This document shows, in pieces, positions 42,699 to 50,702 of a stretch of 64,000 nucleotides of DNA (the first letter of the stretch is position 1; each line of letters starts with the position of its first letter). Source of the DNA: Bacillus sp. CGMCC 1.16541 (GTDB lineage Bacteria; Bacillota; Bacilli; Bacillales; Bacillaceae_H); NCBI RefSeq assembly GCF_003184905.1, contig NZ_KZ821206.1:175443-239442 (forward strand), given 5' to 3'. Made by a program: the position numbers and the translations under genes. The notes under the pieces are model-generated. The model saw only the letters and a list, made by a program, of their open reading frames with translations, made no database searches and was not told the DNA's origin.

Positions 42699-43262
42699 TT
42701 ATTTCCCTCCTAATACTAACGAATTGTACGTCTTCATCGTATCTGGATACACGGCTTGATTTTTCTTTAATAAAAAAACAATGGTATTCTTTAACGATTG
42801 AATGAGCGCCGTATCTAAATCTTGTTTCGCTAATTCACGAACCTCATCCACACCAGGAAAATGTCGTCCAGGCTCTATATAATCCGCTACATAAATAATT
42901 TTTTCTAATAACGTCATATCAGGTCGGCCAGATGTATGGTATTTAATTGCATCCAATACTTCTTTATCGGTTATGCCAACTTCTTGTTGAACTAAGTATG
43001 TACCAACTGGTGCGTGCCAAAGCTCCGTATTATAAAGCAGCAAAGATGGTTCCATTTTTTGAGAAACGATAATTTTTCTCATTTCTTCTTTTGGACGAAA
43101 TTTCGCGTAGTCGTGAAAGATCGCAGCCAATTCGGCCTTTTTAGCATCCGCTCCATAACGCTCAGCTAACGTAATCGCAGTTTCCATCACACCAATTGTA
43201 TGCTGATAGCGATGATCAGTCAGCTGTTCCTTCACAACTTTCAGTGCTTCATCTCGATTCAT
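42699..43262 (-). CDS. yqeK: HD-domain Ap4A hydrolase YqeK
   Basis: 187 residues, HD domain: 'YQHTIGVMETAITLAERYG', 'LAAIFHDYAKFRP', 'WHAPVGTYLVQ'. Symmetrical diadenosine tetraphosphatase in characterised members. ATG for MNRDEALKVV follows GGAGGAG by eight bases; overlaps the end of nadD by 14 bases. Confidence 0.95.
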   Translation of the reverse strand: MNRDEALKVVKEQLTDHRYQHTIGVMETAITLAERYGADAKKAELAAIFHDYAKFRPKEEMRKIIVSQKMEPSLLLYNTELWHAPVGTYLVQQEVGITDKEVLDAIKYHTSGRPDMTLLEKIIYVADYIEPGRHFPGVDEVRELAKQDLDTALIQSLKNTIVFLLKKNQAVYPDTMKTYNSLVLGGK

Positions 43263-43821
43263 ATAACTTGTTCTCCTCCACGTACTGTTTAATATCATTT
43301 GGTACTAAGTACTGAATGGAACGTTTGCTTTTTACTCGTTGACGAATAAGAGAAGAAGAGATATCCACTTGGATTACCTCTACAAACTCAAGAGGATAAG
43401 AGGATTTGAGCTCATAGCCAGGTCTTTTCACACCGACAAATGTAACAAGATGAACGAGTTCTTCGATTTTGTACCATTTGGGTAAGTATTCCACCATATC
43501 TCCACCAACAATGAAATAAAAATGAACATCCGGGTATAATTCCTTTACAGCTTTCATTGTATCAAACGTGTAGGATGTACCTTTTCGCTGAAACTCAATG
43601 TCCTGTACTGAAAAATGTTCATGATTTTGAATAGCAAGTTTTAACATATGCAATCGATGTTCTGGATCAATCTCATTGCTTACCTCTTTATGAGGAGGCG
43701 TATAGGATGGCATAAACCAACACTCGTCTAGTTTTAACTGCTCGAACACTTCATTTGCAATGATAAGGTGACCCAGGTGTGGTGGATTAAATGTACCACC
43801 TAAGATGCCTATTCGCTTCAA
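43249..43821 (-). CDS. nadD: Nicotinate-nucleotide adenylyltransferase
   Basis: Makes deamido-NAD from nicotinate mononucleotide and ATP. 190 residues. Nucleotidyltransferase motifs 'GILGGTFNPPHLGHLIIA' and 'DISSSLIRQRVKSKRSI'. In the middle of the yqeG-yqeM operon. Confidence 0.97.
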   Translation of the reverse strand: MKRIGILGGTFNPPHLGHLIIANEVFEQLKLDECWFMPSYTPPHKEVSNEIDPEHRLHMLKLAIQNHEHFSVQDIEFQRKGTSYTFDTMKAVKELYPDVHFYFIVGGDMVEYLPKWYKIEELVHLVTFVGVKRPGYELKSSYPLEFVEVIQVDISSSLIRQRVKSKRSIQYLVPNDIKQYVEENKLYESR

Positions 43822-43842
43822 TGATCCTCCGCTCCTTTGTCA

Positions 43843-44133
43843 TTACGGTAAAACGATTGTTTTATTTTCGCGTGACTCTTTATATAACACAATTGTATTA
43901 CCAATTACTTGAACAAGCTCTGCACGTGCACCTTTACTTAATTGCTCAGCAACTGTGTCGCGATCTTCTTCACAGTTTTGTAACACACTAATTTTCATTA
44001 ATTCACGAGCTTCTAGTGCATCGCTAATTTGCTTAACCATGTTTTCATTTACGCCACCCTTACCTACTTGAAAAATAGGGTTTAAATGGTGAGCTTTTGA
44101 ACGTAAAAAACGCTTTTGCTTTCCTGTTAACAT
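43843..44133 (-). CDS. yhbY: CRM-domain RNA-binding protein YhbY
   Basis: 96 residues (YqeI). CRM domain with 'QVGKGGVNENMVKQISDALE' containing the GxxG loop, and 'VIGNTIVLYKES'. Associated with 50S precursors. Twelve bases after aroE. Confidence 0.96.
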   Translation of the reverse strand: MLTGKQKRFLRSKAHHLNPIFQVGKGGVNENMVKQISDALEARELMKISVLQNCEEDRDTVAEQLSKGARAELVQVIGNTIVLYKESRENKTIVLP

Positions 44134-44145
44134 CGAATTCCTCCA

Positions 44146-44991
44146 CTATACTTTTCTTAAAGATTTCACTACAATATCTTCCATTGCTTGTTGATTCGGA
44201 AATGTGCCTGTCCACTTCTCAAATGCTAGCGCACCTTGAAGAACAAACATGCCAATTCCATTATGTGTTTTAGCTCCTTTTTCTCTCGCAGAAGCTAACA
44301 ATTTGGTTTCGAACGGATTATAGATAATATCGCTGACAATGGCCTGTGATCTTAACAAATCAATATTAAGCGGCATATCATCTGTTTTAGGATACATACC
44401 GACCGACGTTGTGTTAATGACAATGTCAAATTTGTCTAGCTGTTCTTCCGCCTCTTTTACACTTAAAGCATAAGAGGTAATAGAAGTTGGGCAATGATGA
44501 ATGAGATGTTCAGCTTTTTCAACGGTTCGATTACAAATGCTAATTTCAGCAGGTCGCTCATGATGAACAGCCAATGTATAAAAAATGGCCTTAGCAGCAC
44601 CACCTGCTCCAATAATGACAATTCGCTTGTTCGCTAATGAATCATAATCTAACACTTGTACAAGCGAAGCGACATATCCTCTACCATCTGTGTTATAACC
44701 AATGTAACGCCCATTTTCGTTTACAACTGTATTAACTGCTCCAATTGCTTTTGCAAGTGGGTCAATTTCGTCTAAAAAAGACATAATCTTCACCTTATAT
44801 GGAATGGTTACGTTAAAGCCTGCTATCTCAATTGCCTTTAACCCTTCTATCGCTTTTTGAAACTGAGTAGGCTCAATTTGAAAAGGATGATAATATCCTT
44901 CTACATTTAAACGTTGAAATGCATCATTGTGCATAATAGGCGACAATGAGTGGCCAACTGGATACCCAACTAAACCATATAATTTATTCAA
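44146..44991 (-). CDS. aroE: Shikimate dehydrogenase
   Basis: NADPH-dependent reduction of 3-dehydroshikimate in aromatic amino-acid synthesis. 281 residues. 'GYPVGHSLSPIMHNDAF' (substrate Ser), 'FNVTIPYKVKIM' (catalytic Lys), 'VIIGAGGAAKAIFYTLA' (NADP loop), 'TTSVGMYP'. Confidence 0.97.
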   Translation of the reverse strand: MNKLYGLVGYPVGHSLSPIMHNDAFQRLNVEGYYHPFQIEPTQFQKAIEGLKAIEIAGFNVTIPYKVKIMSFLDEIDPLAKAIGAVNTVVNENGRYIGYNTDGRGYVASLVQVLDYDSLANKRIVIIGAGGAAKAIFYTLAVHHERPAEISICNRTVEKAEHLIHHCPTSITSYALSVKEAEEQLDKFDIVINTTSVGMYPKTDDMPLNIDLLRSQAIVSDIIYNPFETKLLASAREKGAKTHNGIGMFVLQGALAFEKWTGTFPNQQAMEDIVVKSLRKV

Positions 44992-45040
44992 AGCATTTCC
45001 CCTCTTTACCTCTTATAGTAAGGTGTTCTTTATCCGTAAC

Positions 45041-46147
45041 CTAAATTAACGACTCTCGAATAAATACCCCAACGCCTTTTGGTGCGTGAGCGACAACTTT
45101 TGCGCCCGGTTCATTTACAGTAACCCAGCCTAAACCTGAAAAGACAATATCTGTCTTTCCATTTTTAATTGTAAATTCATGTGCCACTAACTCAGGAAAT
45201 TCATCAAGCTGATTTTTACGAGGAGGTTGAAGAAGTTCTCCTACTTGGTTTCTATAAAGTTCATCTGCTTTTTCAAGCTTTGTACGATGAATATTAATGT
45301 CATTTGAGATGTAGCAAGTGAAAGACCTTCTTCCTCCACTACTATAATCTAAGCGAGCTAGTCCACCAAAATAAAGCGTTTGTTCTTCATTTAGCTGATA
45401 GATTTTCGGTTTAATCTCTTTTTTAGGTGAGATGATTTTCAAATCTCGTTTATCAACATAATGAGCCATTTGATGATGATTAATAATCCCTGGTGTATCA
45501 TACAACGATGCACCATTATCTAATGGAATATCAATCATATCTAATGTCGTTCCTGGATATTGAGATGTCGTAATGACATCTTTCTCTCCACTCACTTCTT
45601 TGATAATTGCATTAATAAATGTAGACTTTCCTACATTTGTACACCCCACTACATAGACATCTTTTCCAAAACGATAGTGCTCAATGGCTTCAGCCATTTC
45701 TTGTATGCCTTGTCCTTTATGGGCGCTCATTAAGAATACATCTAGCGGCTTTAATCCAAGATCTTTTGCTGACTTTTTCATCCAATTAATGAGTTTGTTA
45801 TGCTTAACCGACTTCGGTAACAAGTCTGCTTTATTCCCAACTAACAGCACATTATTATTACCTACAAAGCGATGCAAACCAGGTAACCAACTACCGTTAA
45901 AATCGAAGATATCAACCACTTTAACAATCAATCCATCGGTTTGTCCAATTCCATTTAATATTTTCAAAAAGTCATCGTCTGTTAACGAAACATCTTGAAC
46001 TTCATTATAATGCTTCAATCGAAAGCATCGTTGACAGATGACCACTTCTTTTTCTAATGCTGATTTTGGTGTATATCCGATTTCACTAGGGTTTTCAGTT
46101 TGAAGTACAACTCCACAGCCCATACAATGTAAATCTTTTCCACTCAC
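45041..46147 (-). CDS. yqeH: Circularly permuted ribosome-biogenesis GTPase YqeH
   Basis: 368 residues, needed for 30S assembly. N-terminal zinc finger 'CMGCGVVLQ' with 'CQRCFRLKHY', then permuted G motifs: G4 'VGNKADLLP', G5 'SAHKG', G1 'VVGCTNVGKSTFINAI', G3 'DTPGI'. Four bases after yqeG. Confidence 0.97.
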   Translation of the reverse strand: MSGKDLHCMGCGVVLQTENPSEIGYTPKSALEKEVVICQRCFRLKHYNEVQDVSLTDDDFLKILNGIGQTDGLIVKVVDIFDFNGSWLPGLHRFVGNNNVLLVGNKADLLPKSVKHNKLINWMKKSAKDLGLKPLDVFLMSAHKGQGIQEMAEAIEHYRFGKDVYVVGCTNVGKSTFINAIIKEVSGEKDVITTSQYPGTTLDMIDIPLDNGASLYDTPGIINHHQMAHYVDKRDLKIISPKKEIKPKIYQLNEEQTLYFGGLARLDYSSGGRRSFTCYISNDINIHRTKLEKADELYRNQVGELLQPPRKNQLDEFPELVAHEFTIKNGKTDIVFSGLGWVTVNEPGAKVVAHAPKGVGVFIRESLI

Positions 46148-46151
46148 GTAT

Positions 46152-46667
46152 TTAGTCCTCCCAATTAATCATACCTTTTCGCTTCATCCAACTTAAGATG
46201 CGACGCTCCATTCGGCGATTAAACTTTGTAATAAAACCATCTGTTTGTGCAACAGGTACCACTAGAATGGTATATAAACCTAGACGATTGCCTCCTAGCA
46301 CATCTGTTAGTAGTTGATCACCAATGACGACGACTTCATCTTGTTGTAACTTCATATCCTTTATCGCTCGACGAAATGCTCTTCGCATCGGCTTTTTTGC
46401 TTTATAAACAAATGGTATACCGATTGGATCTGAAAAAACACGCACGCGCTTCTCTACGTTATTTGATACGATCGTTACGGTAATATCACTTTCTTTCATT
46501 GTTTTAAACCATTCAATTAACTCTGGTGTTGCCTCAGGACGATCCCATTCCACAAGTGTATTATCAAGATCTGTAATAATCCCTTTAATGCCTCTTTCTT
46601 TTAGCATTGCTGGGGTAATATGAAAAATACTCTTTACATGCTCATTTGGTAAAAAAAAGTTTAACAC
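46152..46667 (-). CDS. yqeG: HAD-superfamily phosphatase YqeG
   Basis: 171 residues, IIIA HAD phosphatase: 'GIITDLDNTLVEWDRPE' (nucleophile Asp), 'VTIVSNN', 'VVIGDQLLTDVLGGNRLG'. Related proteins dephosphorylate phosphatidylglycerophosphate, but the substrate here is unproven. First gene of the operon running to yqeM. Confidence 0.95.
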   Translation of the reverse strand: MLNFFLPNEHVKSIFHITPAMLKERGIKGIITDLDNTLVEWDRPEATPELIEWFKTMKESDITVTIVSNNVEKRVRVFSDPIGIPFVYKAKKPMRRAFRRAIKDMKLQQDEVVVIGDQLLTDVLGGNRLGLYTILVVPVAQTDGFITKFNRRMERRILSWMKRKGMINWED

Positions 46668-46981
46668 GTATTCAACACCTCGTATTTATAGTAAAACCCT
46701 TAAAAGAATACAATACACAATTATAACAATGGCTTCTATTAATTTTCCAATAAAATTTAATAAAGTTGTGAAATAAATGTACAAAGAAGTTATAAACGTT
46801 TTTATAATAGACTTTGTTCTAAAAGCTTGTTGTTTTTTTAACTCACCTTTAGAAAGACTGCTATTTAAAATTGATTAGAGCAGAAATTAACTCTTCCTAA
46901 CTCTTTTTAACAATCAAAAATATTTTATAAAAACAGGATTATACGAAATAAATTTTTCGACAAAATTTGAACAAACAAAAG
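46668..46981. other. AT-rich gap between yqeG and the sda control region; no gene seen
   Basis: Very AT-rich. It should hold the yqeG-operon promoter on the minus strand, but I could not fix one. No open frame with an SD. Confidence 0.5.
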
Positions 46982-47081
46982 TGTGGATAATCTTATCAAC
47001 ATTATCCCCTCTGAAAACTCAACATTTATTGGTAATTATAAACAAGATACCCACAATTTATCCACTTCTACTTGTGGATAA
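46982..47081. promoter_or_regulatory. DnaA-box cluster upstream of sda
   Basis: Two perfect boxes, TGTGGATAA at 46982-46990 and 47073-47081, plus near matches TTATCAACA (46993-47001), TTATCCCCT (47002-47010), ATACCCACA (47047-47055) and TTATCCACT (47058-47066). B. subtilis sda is likewise activated by DnaA to check replication before sporulation. Confidence 0.85.
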
Positions 47082-47083
47082 CA

Positions 47084-47095
47084 GAACGATTGTTC
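47084..47095. promoter_or_regulatory. LexA-type (SOS) box upstream of sda
   Basis: GAAC-GATT-GTTC, flanked by A and T, fits the Bacillus GAAC-N4-GTTC operator. It starts three bases after the last DnaA box and overlaps the likely -35. Confidence 0.5.
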
Positions 47096-47118
47096 TACCT
47101 TCCATTTCGTGGTAGATT
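47090..47118 (+). promoter_or_regulatory. Possible sigma-A promoter of sda
   Basis: TTGTTC, 17 bases, TAGATT. Weak matches to both boxes, as expected of an activated promoter. Confidence 0.4.
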
Positions 47119-47213
47119 ATGTGTAAGGAATTTACTATTGTATGCAACCAATCAGTCAGCTAGAACACCTATCTGATTTATATAGGAGGTGGCCGCCTAA
47201 CATTGGCGGACAA

Positions 47214-47354
47214 ATGAAAAAATTATCTGACAAACTGCTTATCGAATCATATTGTAAAGCGACAGAATTGAAATTAAACCCAGAGTTTATTCAACTTATT
47301 GAAAAAGAGATAAAACGTCGTTCTTTAAAGATTAAAGTGAAATTATCTTCTTAA
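47214..47354 (+). CDS. sda: Sporulation inhibitor Sda
   Basis: 46-residue helical-hairpin checkpoint protein that blocks KinA autophosphorylation when replication is impaired. [19 protein letters not shown], then '[14 protein letters not shown]', ending 'LSS' as in B. subtilis. The nearest SD, AGGAGGTGG at 47183-47191, is 22 bases from the ATG; between them CCGCC-TAACATT-GGCGG can fold and bring them together. A longer frame (to 47142) exists but the 46-residue form is the family norm. Confidence 0.96.
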   Translation: MKKLSDKLLIESYCKATELKLNPEFIQLIEKEIKRRSLKIKVKLSS

Positions 47355-47363
47355 CACATAAAT

Positions 47364-47429
47364 GAGCCTTTTATGACCATATCTTTTCTAATTAAACGGA
47401 TAGATATAGCCATAAAGGGCTCTTTTTTT
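47364..47429 (+). terminator. Terminator after sda
   Basis: GAGCC-TTTATG and CATAAA-GGGCTC with an inner stem (ATATC with GATAT), then seven T on the plus strand. It lies between the convergent sda and psd genes. Confidence 0.85.
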
Positions 47430-47430
47430 A

Positions 47431-48210
47431 TCAGCTTAATGTTCCAATTCTCTCTCCAACTTTTACGATTTGATTTTGCCTAACATGCGAAGAAAGCGTT
47501 ATCGTATCTTTTTCAAATAACAAAATCACAGTGGAGCCAAATGTAAAGTAAGCCATTTCTTGTCCTTTTGTTAATTGTTCATGCTCATGAGTGCGCTCAA
47601 TGCTATTAATAAACATAGCTCCTACTTTTACCATTAAAACATGACCTGATGAGTGTTGAACTTCAGTTAACTTTCGATAATTTTTTATAAGCGGATCTTT
47701 TCCATACTTTAGACCAGCTTGATTAACTGGATATGATTTATTTCCTAATGTCCATGTGTGGGTGATTTTCCCTGAAAGTGGACTATGAATGCGATGATAA
47801 TCTTTTGGACTTAAATATAAAATGACAAATTGTCCATCAATATATTTATGTAAAACATCATCATTTCCTACCATTTCTTGAATGGAATAGTTTTTACCTT
47901 TCACAACAATCTCTTTTGACGGTAAAATACGACCACACTCTTCTACCTTTGCATCTACTGGACTAACTAAACTGTTGGTGATATTGTCAATTGGGCGTGC
48001 GCCTTCTTTTAACTGACGAATGAATAAATCATGCAACGTTGGATAAGAACTCAAACTTTTACCCATCTCGTCTTGGTTAATTTTAAATATTCGTGCATAT
48101 GATGGAATTAACAAAGAACTAATTCGAGACATTGCAAATTTACGAACAACCTTAGAAGACATGGGATGGTTTGTTAGTTCGATTAGAACACGATAGACAT
48201 TTTTAATCAA
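47431..48210 (-). CDS. psd: Phosphatidylserine decarboxylase
   Basis: Pyruvoyl enzyme making phosphatidylethanolamine. 259 residues. 'SPKDYHRIHSPLSG' and the self-cleavage site 'YFTFGSTVILLFEK' (Gly-Ser, the Ser becoming the pyruvoyl group). Membrane-associated. Divergent from pssA, which makes its substrate; the two share a 126-base gap. Confidence 0.96.
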   Translation of the reverse strand: MIKNVYRVLIELTNHPMSSKVVRKFAMSRISSLLIPSYARIFKINQDEMGKSLSSYPTLHDLFIRQLKEGARPIDNITNSLVSPVDAKVEECGRILPSKEIVVKGKNYSIQEMVGNDDVLHKYIDGQFVILYLSPKDYHRIHSPLSGKITHTWTLGNKSYPVNQAGLKYGKDPLIKNYRKLTEVQHSSGHVLMVKVGAMFINSIERTHEHEQLTKGQEMAYFTFGSTVILLFEKDTITLSSHVRQNQIVKVGERIGTLS

Positions 48211-48336
48211 TAAAATTTACCTCCATAAAAAATACCTCTTTACTAGACTAATATTTACATCTAAAATAAGATTACAATGCACTTTTAAGTTTTCCTTTTT
48301 TTAACACGTCCCATCCTCAGTAAAGGAGTGAGGAGA

Positions 48337-48876
48337 ATGTTTTTATTAGAGTATTTAGACCATACAATTAAAAAAATAAAATCACAAGCAGCCAATGCAT
48401 TAACATTGCTTAATTTAAGTTTAGGTGGCCTAGCTATCTTGTTTATATTAAGAGATCAATTAAACTTAAGTTTACTATTAATTTTTTTAGCTGCATTAGC
48501 AGATCGTTTTGATGGGATGGTAGCACGAAAGCTTCAAATTGAATCAGAGCTTGGCAAACAATTAGACTCCATGTGCGATATTATATCATTTGGAATCGCC
48601 CCAGCTCTACTACTTTATCAAGGTATTTTATTTGAATACGGAGCACCAGGTGCGATTTTCACCATTTTTTATATCGCTTGTGGCGCTTTAAGACTTGCTC
48701 GCTTTAATATTACAGAGAGTAACGGCTATTTTACAGGCTTGCCTATTACAGCAGCAGGGTGCCTACTTACGTTAAGTTATTTAGGAGTACCTTATTTACC
48801 TTCACACTTTTTTATGTTCTTAACCATTACATTAGCGCTATTAATGATTGGAACATTTCGTCTTAAAAAGGTATAA
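48337..48876 (+). CDS. pssA: CDP-diacylglycerol-serine O-phosphatidyltransferase
   Basis: Integral membrane enzyme making phosphatidylserine. 179 residues, about six helices. CDP-alcohol motif 'DGMVARKLQIESELGKQLD' continuing to D (DG-x2-AR-x8-G-x3-D-x3-D). ATG chosen because AAAGGAG lies eight bases upstream; the GTG three codons earlier overlaps that SD. Confidence 0.96.
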   Translation: MFLLEYLDHTIKKIKSQAANALTLLNLSLGGLAILFILRDQLNLSLLLIFLAALADRFDGMVARKLQIESELGKQLDSMCDIISFGIAPALLLYQGILFEYGAPGAIFTIFYIACGALRLARFNITESNGYFTGLPITAAGCLLTLSYLGVPYLPSHFFMFLTITLALLMIGTFRLKKV

Positions 48877-48880
48877 ACTG

Positions 48881-48907
48881 AGCTCATGCATATGCATGAG
48901 CTTTTTT
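48881..48907 (+). terminator. Terminator after pssA
   Basis: AGCTCATGCATATGCATGAG-CT is a perfect palindrome followed by six T. Confidence 0.93.
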
Positions 48908-48915
48908 AGTCTCTG

Positions 48916-49077
48916 TTATTTACAATAATAGCCGCCGTACCACCAGAAACAACCAAAAATCAGTAACAACACGACTAGAACGATAATAATGGCTAACCCC
49001 CATCCAAAGCCGAATCCACCTCCCCCACAAGGAGGATAGCAAGAATACCCATAAGGATAACATCCATATTGCATCAT
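48916..49077 (-). CDS. Small Gly/Tyr/Cys-rich membrane protein, YjcZ-like
   Basis: 53 residues: MMQYGCYPYGYSCYPPCGGG, then 'FGFGWGLAIIIVLVVLLLIFG' and an aromatic tail ending 'YGGYYCK'. The Gly-rich start plus single hydrophobic helix resembles YjcZ-type small sporulation proteins, though the Cys/Tyr content recalls coat proteins. SD AGGGGTGA before a double ATG. A sigma-K-like promoter precedes it, so it is probably made late in the mother cell (inference). Confidence 0.75.
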   Translation of the reverse strand: MMQYGCYPYGYSCYPPCGGGGFGFGWGLAIIIVLVVLLLIFGCFWWYGGYYCK

Positions 49078-49105
49078 ATTTCACCCCTTTATTTCTCGTT
49101 ACTCA

Positions 49106-49132
49106 TAAAATATGTACAATAGTAGAAGTTGT
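49106..49132 (-). promoter_or_regulatory. Sigma-K-like promoter of the YjcZ-like gene
   Basis: Minus strand: AC, exactly 16 bases, CATATTTTA (consensus AC-16/17-CATANNNTA). About 30 bases before the start codon. Confidence 0.5.
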
Positions 49133-49272
49133 ATAGGCACTTATCCTACTCTTACAAGGTTCTTCTCGTTTATAAATCAGCCACTAGATAGTAACAAGTT
49201 ATCCAAATAACGTCTCCCTATCTTTTTACCTACATGTTACATTAAAGAAAAGAACGAAAAGGAGTGAAGGAG

Positions 49273-49395
49273 ATGTTTTTAAGCGTACTTACTATCGTCT
49301 TAACTTCTGTTATTGCCATTATTATCGGAACAGAAGTTGCCACCGAATTTGAAGGAGAATTAAACAAGGATTGCGTTAATGATTCCCTCTTATAA
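49273..49395 (+). CDS. Small membrane protein, unknown (40 residues)
   Basis: MFLSVLTIVLTSVIAIIIG, one membrane helix, then an acidic tail 'TEVATEFEGELNKDC'. Good SD (AAAAGGAGTGAAGGAG) before the ATG. Not recognised. In the small-gene zone between pssA and sigK. Confidence 0.5.
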   Translation: MFLSVLTIVLTSVIAIIIGTEVATEFEGELNKDCVNDSLL

Positions 49396-49422
49396 CACAA
49401 CTCACAGTCAATTTTCTCATTT

Positions 49423-49578
49423 TTATCTTTCCGGCTTTATCCATAAAACTCCTACAAGTAAAATGGTTAAAACGAGTATCGAGATCCACTTAAATGTAAA
49501 TCCCTCCTCTATTATATTTGCAATCGTTGCGAGTATTATAACAACCCCAGTGAGTAAAACCATTATCTTTTTCATCAT
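49423..49578 (-). CDS. Small two-helix membrane protein, unknown (51 residues)
   Basis: MMKKIMVLLTGVVIILATIA, loop 'NIIEEGFTF', second helix 'ISILVLTILLVGVLWI', ending 'KPER'. AAGGTG lies seven bases before a double ATG. A longer frame starts ten codons earlier right behind AAGG. Not recognised; convergent with the preceding 40-residue frame. Confidence 0.5.
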   Translation of the reverse strand: MMKKIMVLLTGVVIILATIANIIEEGFTFKWISILVLTILLVGVLWIKPER

Positions 49579-49776
49579 ATATTCGTTCACCTTGTCTTTA
49601 TTATTCATCCTTATTTTACAAAGAAACCGTTTATAAGTCTAATGCTTATCACCTTTTTAAATACCTCAACACATTCGTAAGCATGGTTTTTTTATTGTAC
49701 AGACACAGAACGTCTCTTTTCTCATATAAATAAACAATAGGCTTTTAGTCGCTTTTTACTATGTGGAGGTGAGGAG

Positions 49777-50496
49777 ATGTCTACTTTTTTTGCTGCTGTT
49801 GGTTATTTAGTGAAAGAGCTTATTTTTCTCGTATCATATGTAAAAAACAACGCGTTTCCCCAACCGCTCTCATCCGAAGATGAACAAAAATACTTAACGC
49901 TTATGGCCGAAGGTGATGCACACGCTCGTAACACACTCATTGAGCACAATTTAAGGCTTGTTGCACATATTGTCAAAAAGTTTGAAAACACAGGTGAAGA
50001 TGCAGAAGATTTAATTTCAATTGGAACAATTGGCCTCATTAAAGCCATCGAAAGCTATTCTCAAGGTAAAGGAACAAAATTAGCGACTTATGCAGCTCGT
50101 TGTATTGAAAATGAAATTTTAATGCATCTTCGAGCGTTAAAGAAAACGAAAAAAGATGTTTCTCTCCATGATCCAATTGGTCAAGACAAGGAAGGAAACG
50201 AAATTAGTCTCATTGATGTACTAAAGTCTGAGTCAGATGATGTCATTGATACGATTCAATTAAATATGGAACTTGAAAAGATAAAAGAATATATCGATAT
50301 ATTAGATGACCGAGAACGAGAAGTCATCGTTGGCCGGTTTGGATTAGACCTTCAAAAAGAAAAAACACAAAGAGAAATTGCGAAGGAACTTGGTATATCT
50401 CGTAGTTATGTTTCCCGAATTGAAAAGCGCGCACTCATGAAAATGTTCCATGAATTTTACAGAGCTGAAAAGGAAAAACGAAAAAACGGTAAGTAA
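49777..50496 (+). CDS. sigK: RNA polymerase sigma-K factor, intact
   Basis: Late mother-cell sigma factor controlling coat and cortex genes. 239 residues in one frame: no skin-type element splits it. N-terminal pro-sequence '[17 protein letters not shown]' ahead of [11 protein letters not shown], the SpoIVFB cleavage point in B. subtilis being S20/Y21, which is conserved here. Region 2 '[20 protein letters not shown]', region 4 '[20 protein letters not shown]'. SD GGAGGTGAGGAG. No convincing sigma-E promoter was found upstream. Confidence 0.98.
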   Translation: MSTFFAAVGYLVKELIFLVSYVKNNAFPQPLSSEDEQKYLTLMAEGDAHARNTLIEHNLRLVAHIVKKFENTGEDAEDLISIGTIGLIKAIESYSQGKGTKLATYAARCIENEILMHLRALKKTKKDVSLHDPIGQDKEGNEISLIDVLKSESDDVIDTIQLNMELEKIKEYIDILDDREREVIVGRFGLDLQKEKTQREIAKELGISRSYVSRIEKRALMKMFHEFYRAEKEKRKNGK

Positions 50497-50528
50497 GGGG
50501 ACTTTCATCCTCTTACTTACCGTTTTTT
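50481..50528. terminator. Bidirectional terminator at the end of sigK
   Basis: AAAAAACGGTAAGTAAG and CTTACTTACCGTTTTTT, 17-bp perfect stem, loop 14. The stem includes the sigK stop codon; on the minus strand it ends the yrzI micro-ORF transcript. Confidence 0.95.
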
Positions 50529-50531
50529 CTT

Positions 50532-50576
50532 TCATTTAATTCGAACGGGCCAGATGATAAGTCTTAATAAAATCAT
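50532..50576 (-). CDS. Possible 14-residue micro-ORF (MILLRLIIWPVRIK)
   Basis: AGGGGGAA lies seven bases before the ATG; hydrophobic and basic peptide, amphipathic in look. Third frame after yrzI, four bases before the terminator. Too short to judge by sequence alone; its SD and place make it worth listing. Confidence 0.35.
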   Translation of the reverse strand: MILLRLIIWPVRIK

Positions 50577-50607
50577 CGCTCTTCCCCCTAATTTTCGGCA
50601 TATGTCG

Positions 50608-50670
50608 TTAGGTGGAGTCCTTCTCCACAAATAACCAAGTAATCATATAAAAAGTCGGATTTACCATCAT
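50608..50670 (-). CDS. Possible 20-residue micro-ORF
   Basis: Begins with a double ATG six bases after AAAGGTG; peptide MMVNPTFYMITWLFVEKD plus two residues. It starts 33 bases after the yrzI stop on the same strand. Unrecognised. Supported only by its SD and by neighbours of the same kind. Confidence 0.35.
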   Translation of the reverse strand: MMVNPTFYMITWLFVEKDST

Positions 50671-50702
50671 TGATCACACCTTTCGTTTATTTTATGTGTC
50701 CA

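Noticed and set aside
49697-49776. Sigma-E promoter upstream of sigK
   Set aside because: CATATAAAT could be a -10, but no acceptable -35 lies 14 bases upstream, so it was left out.
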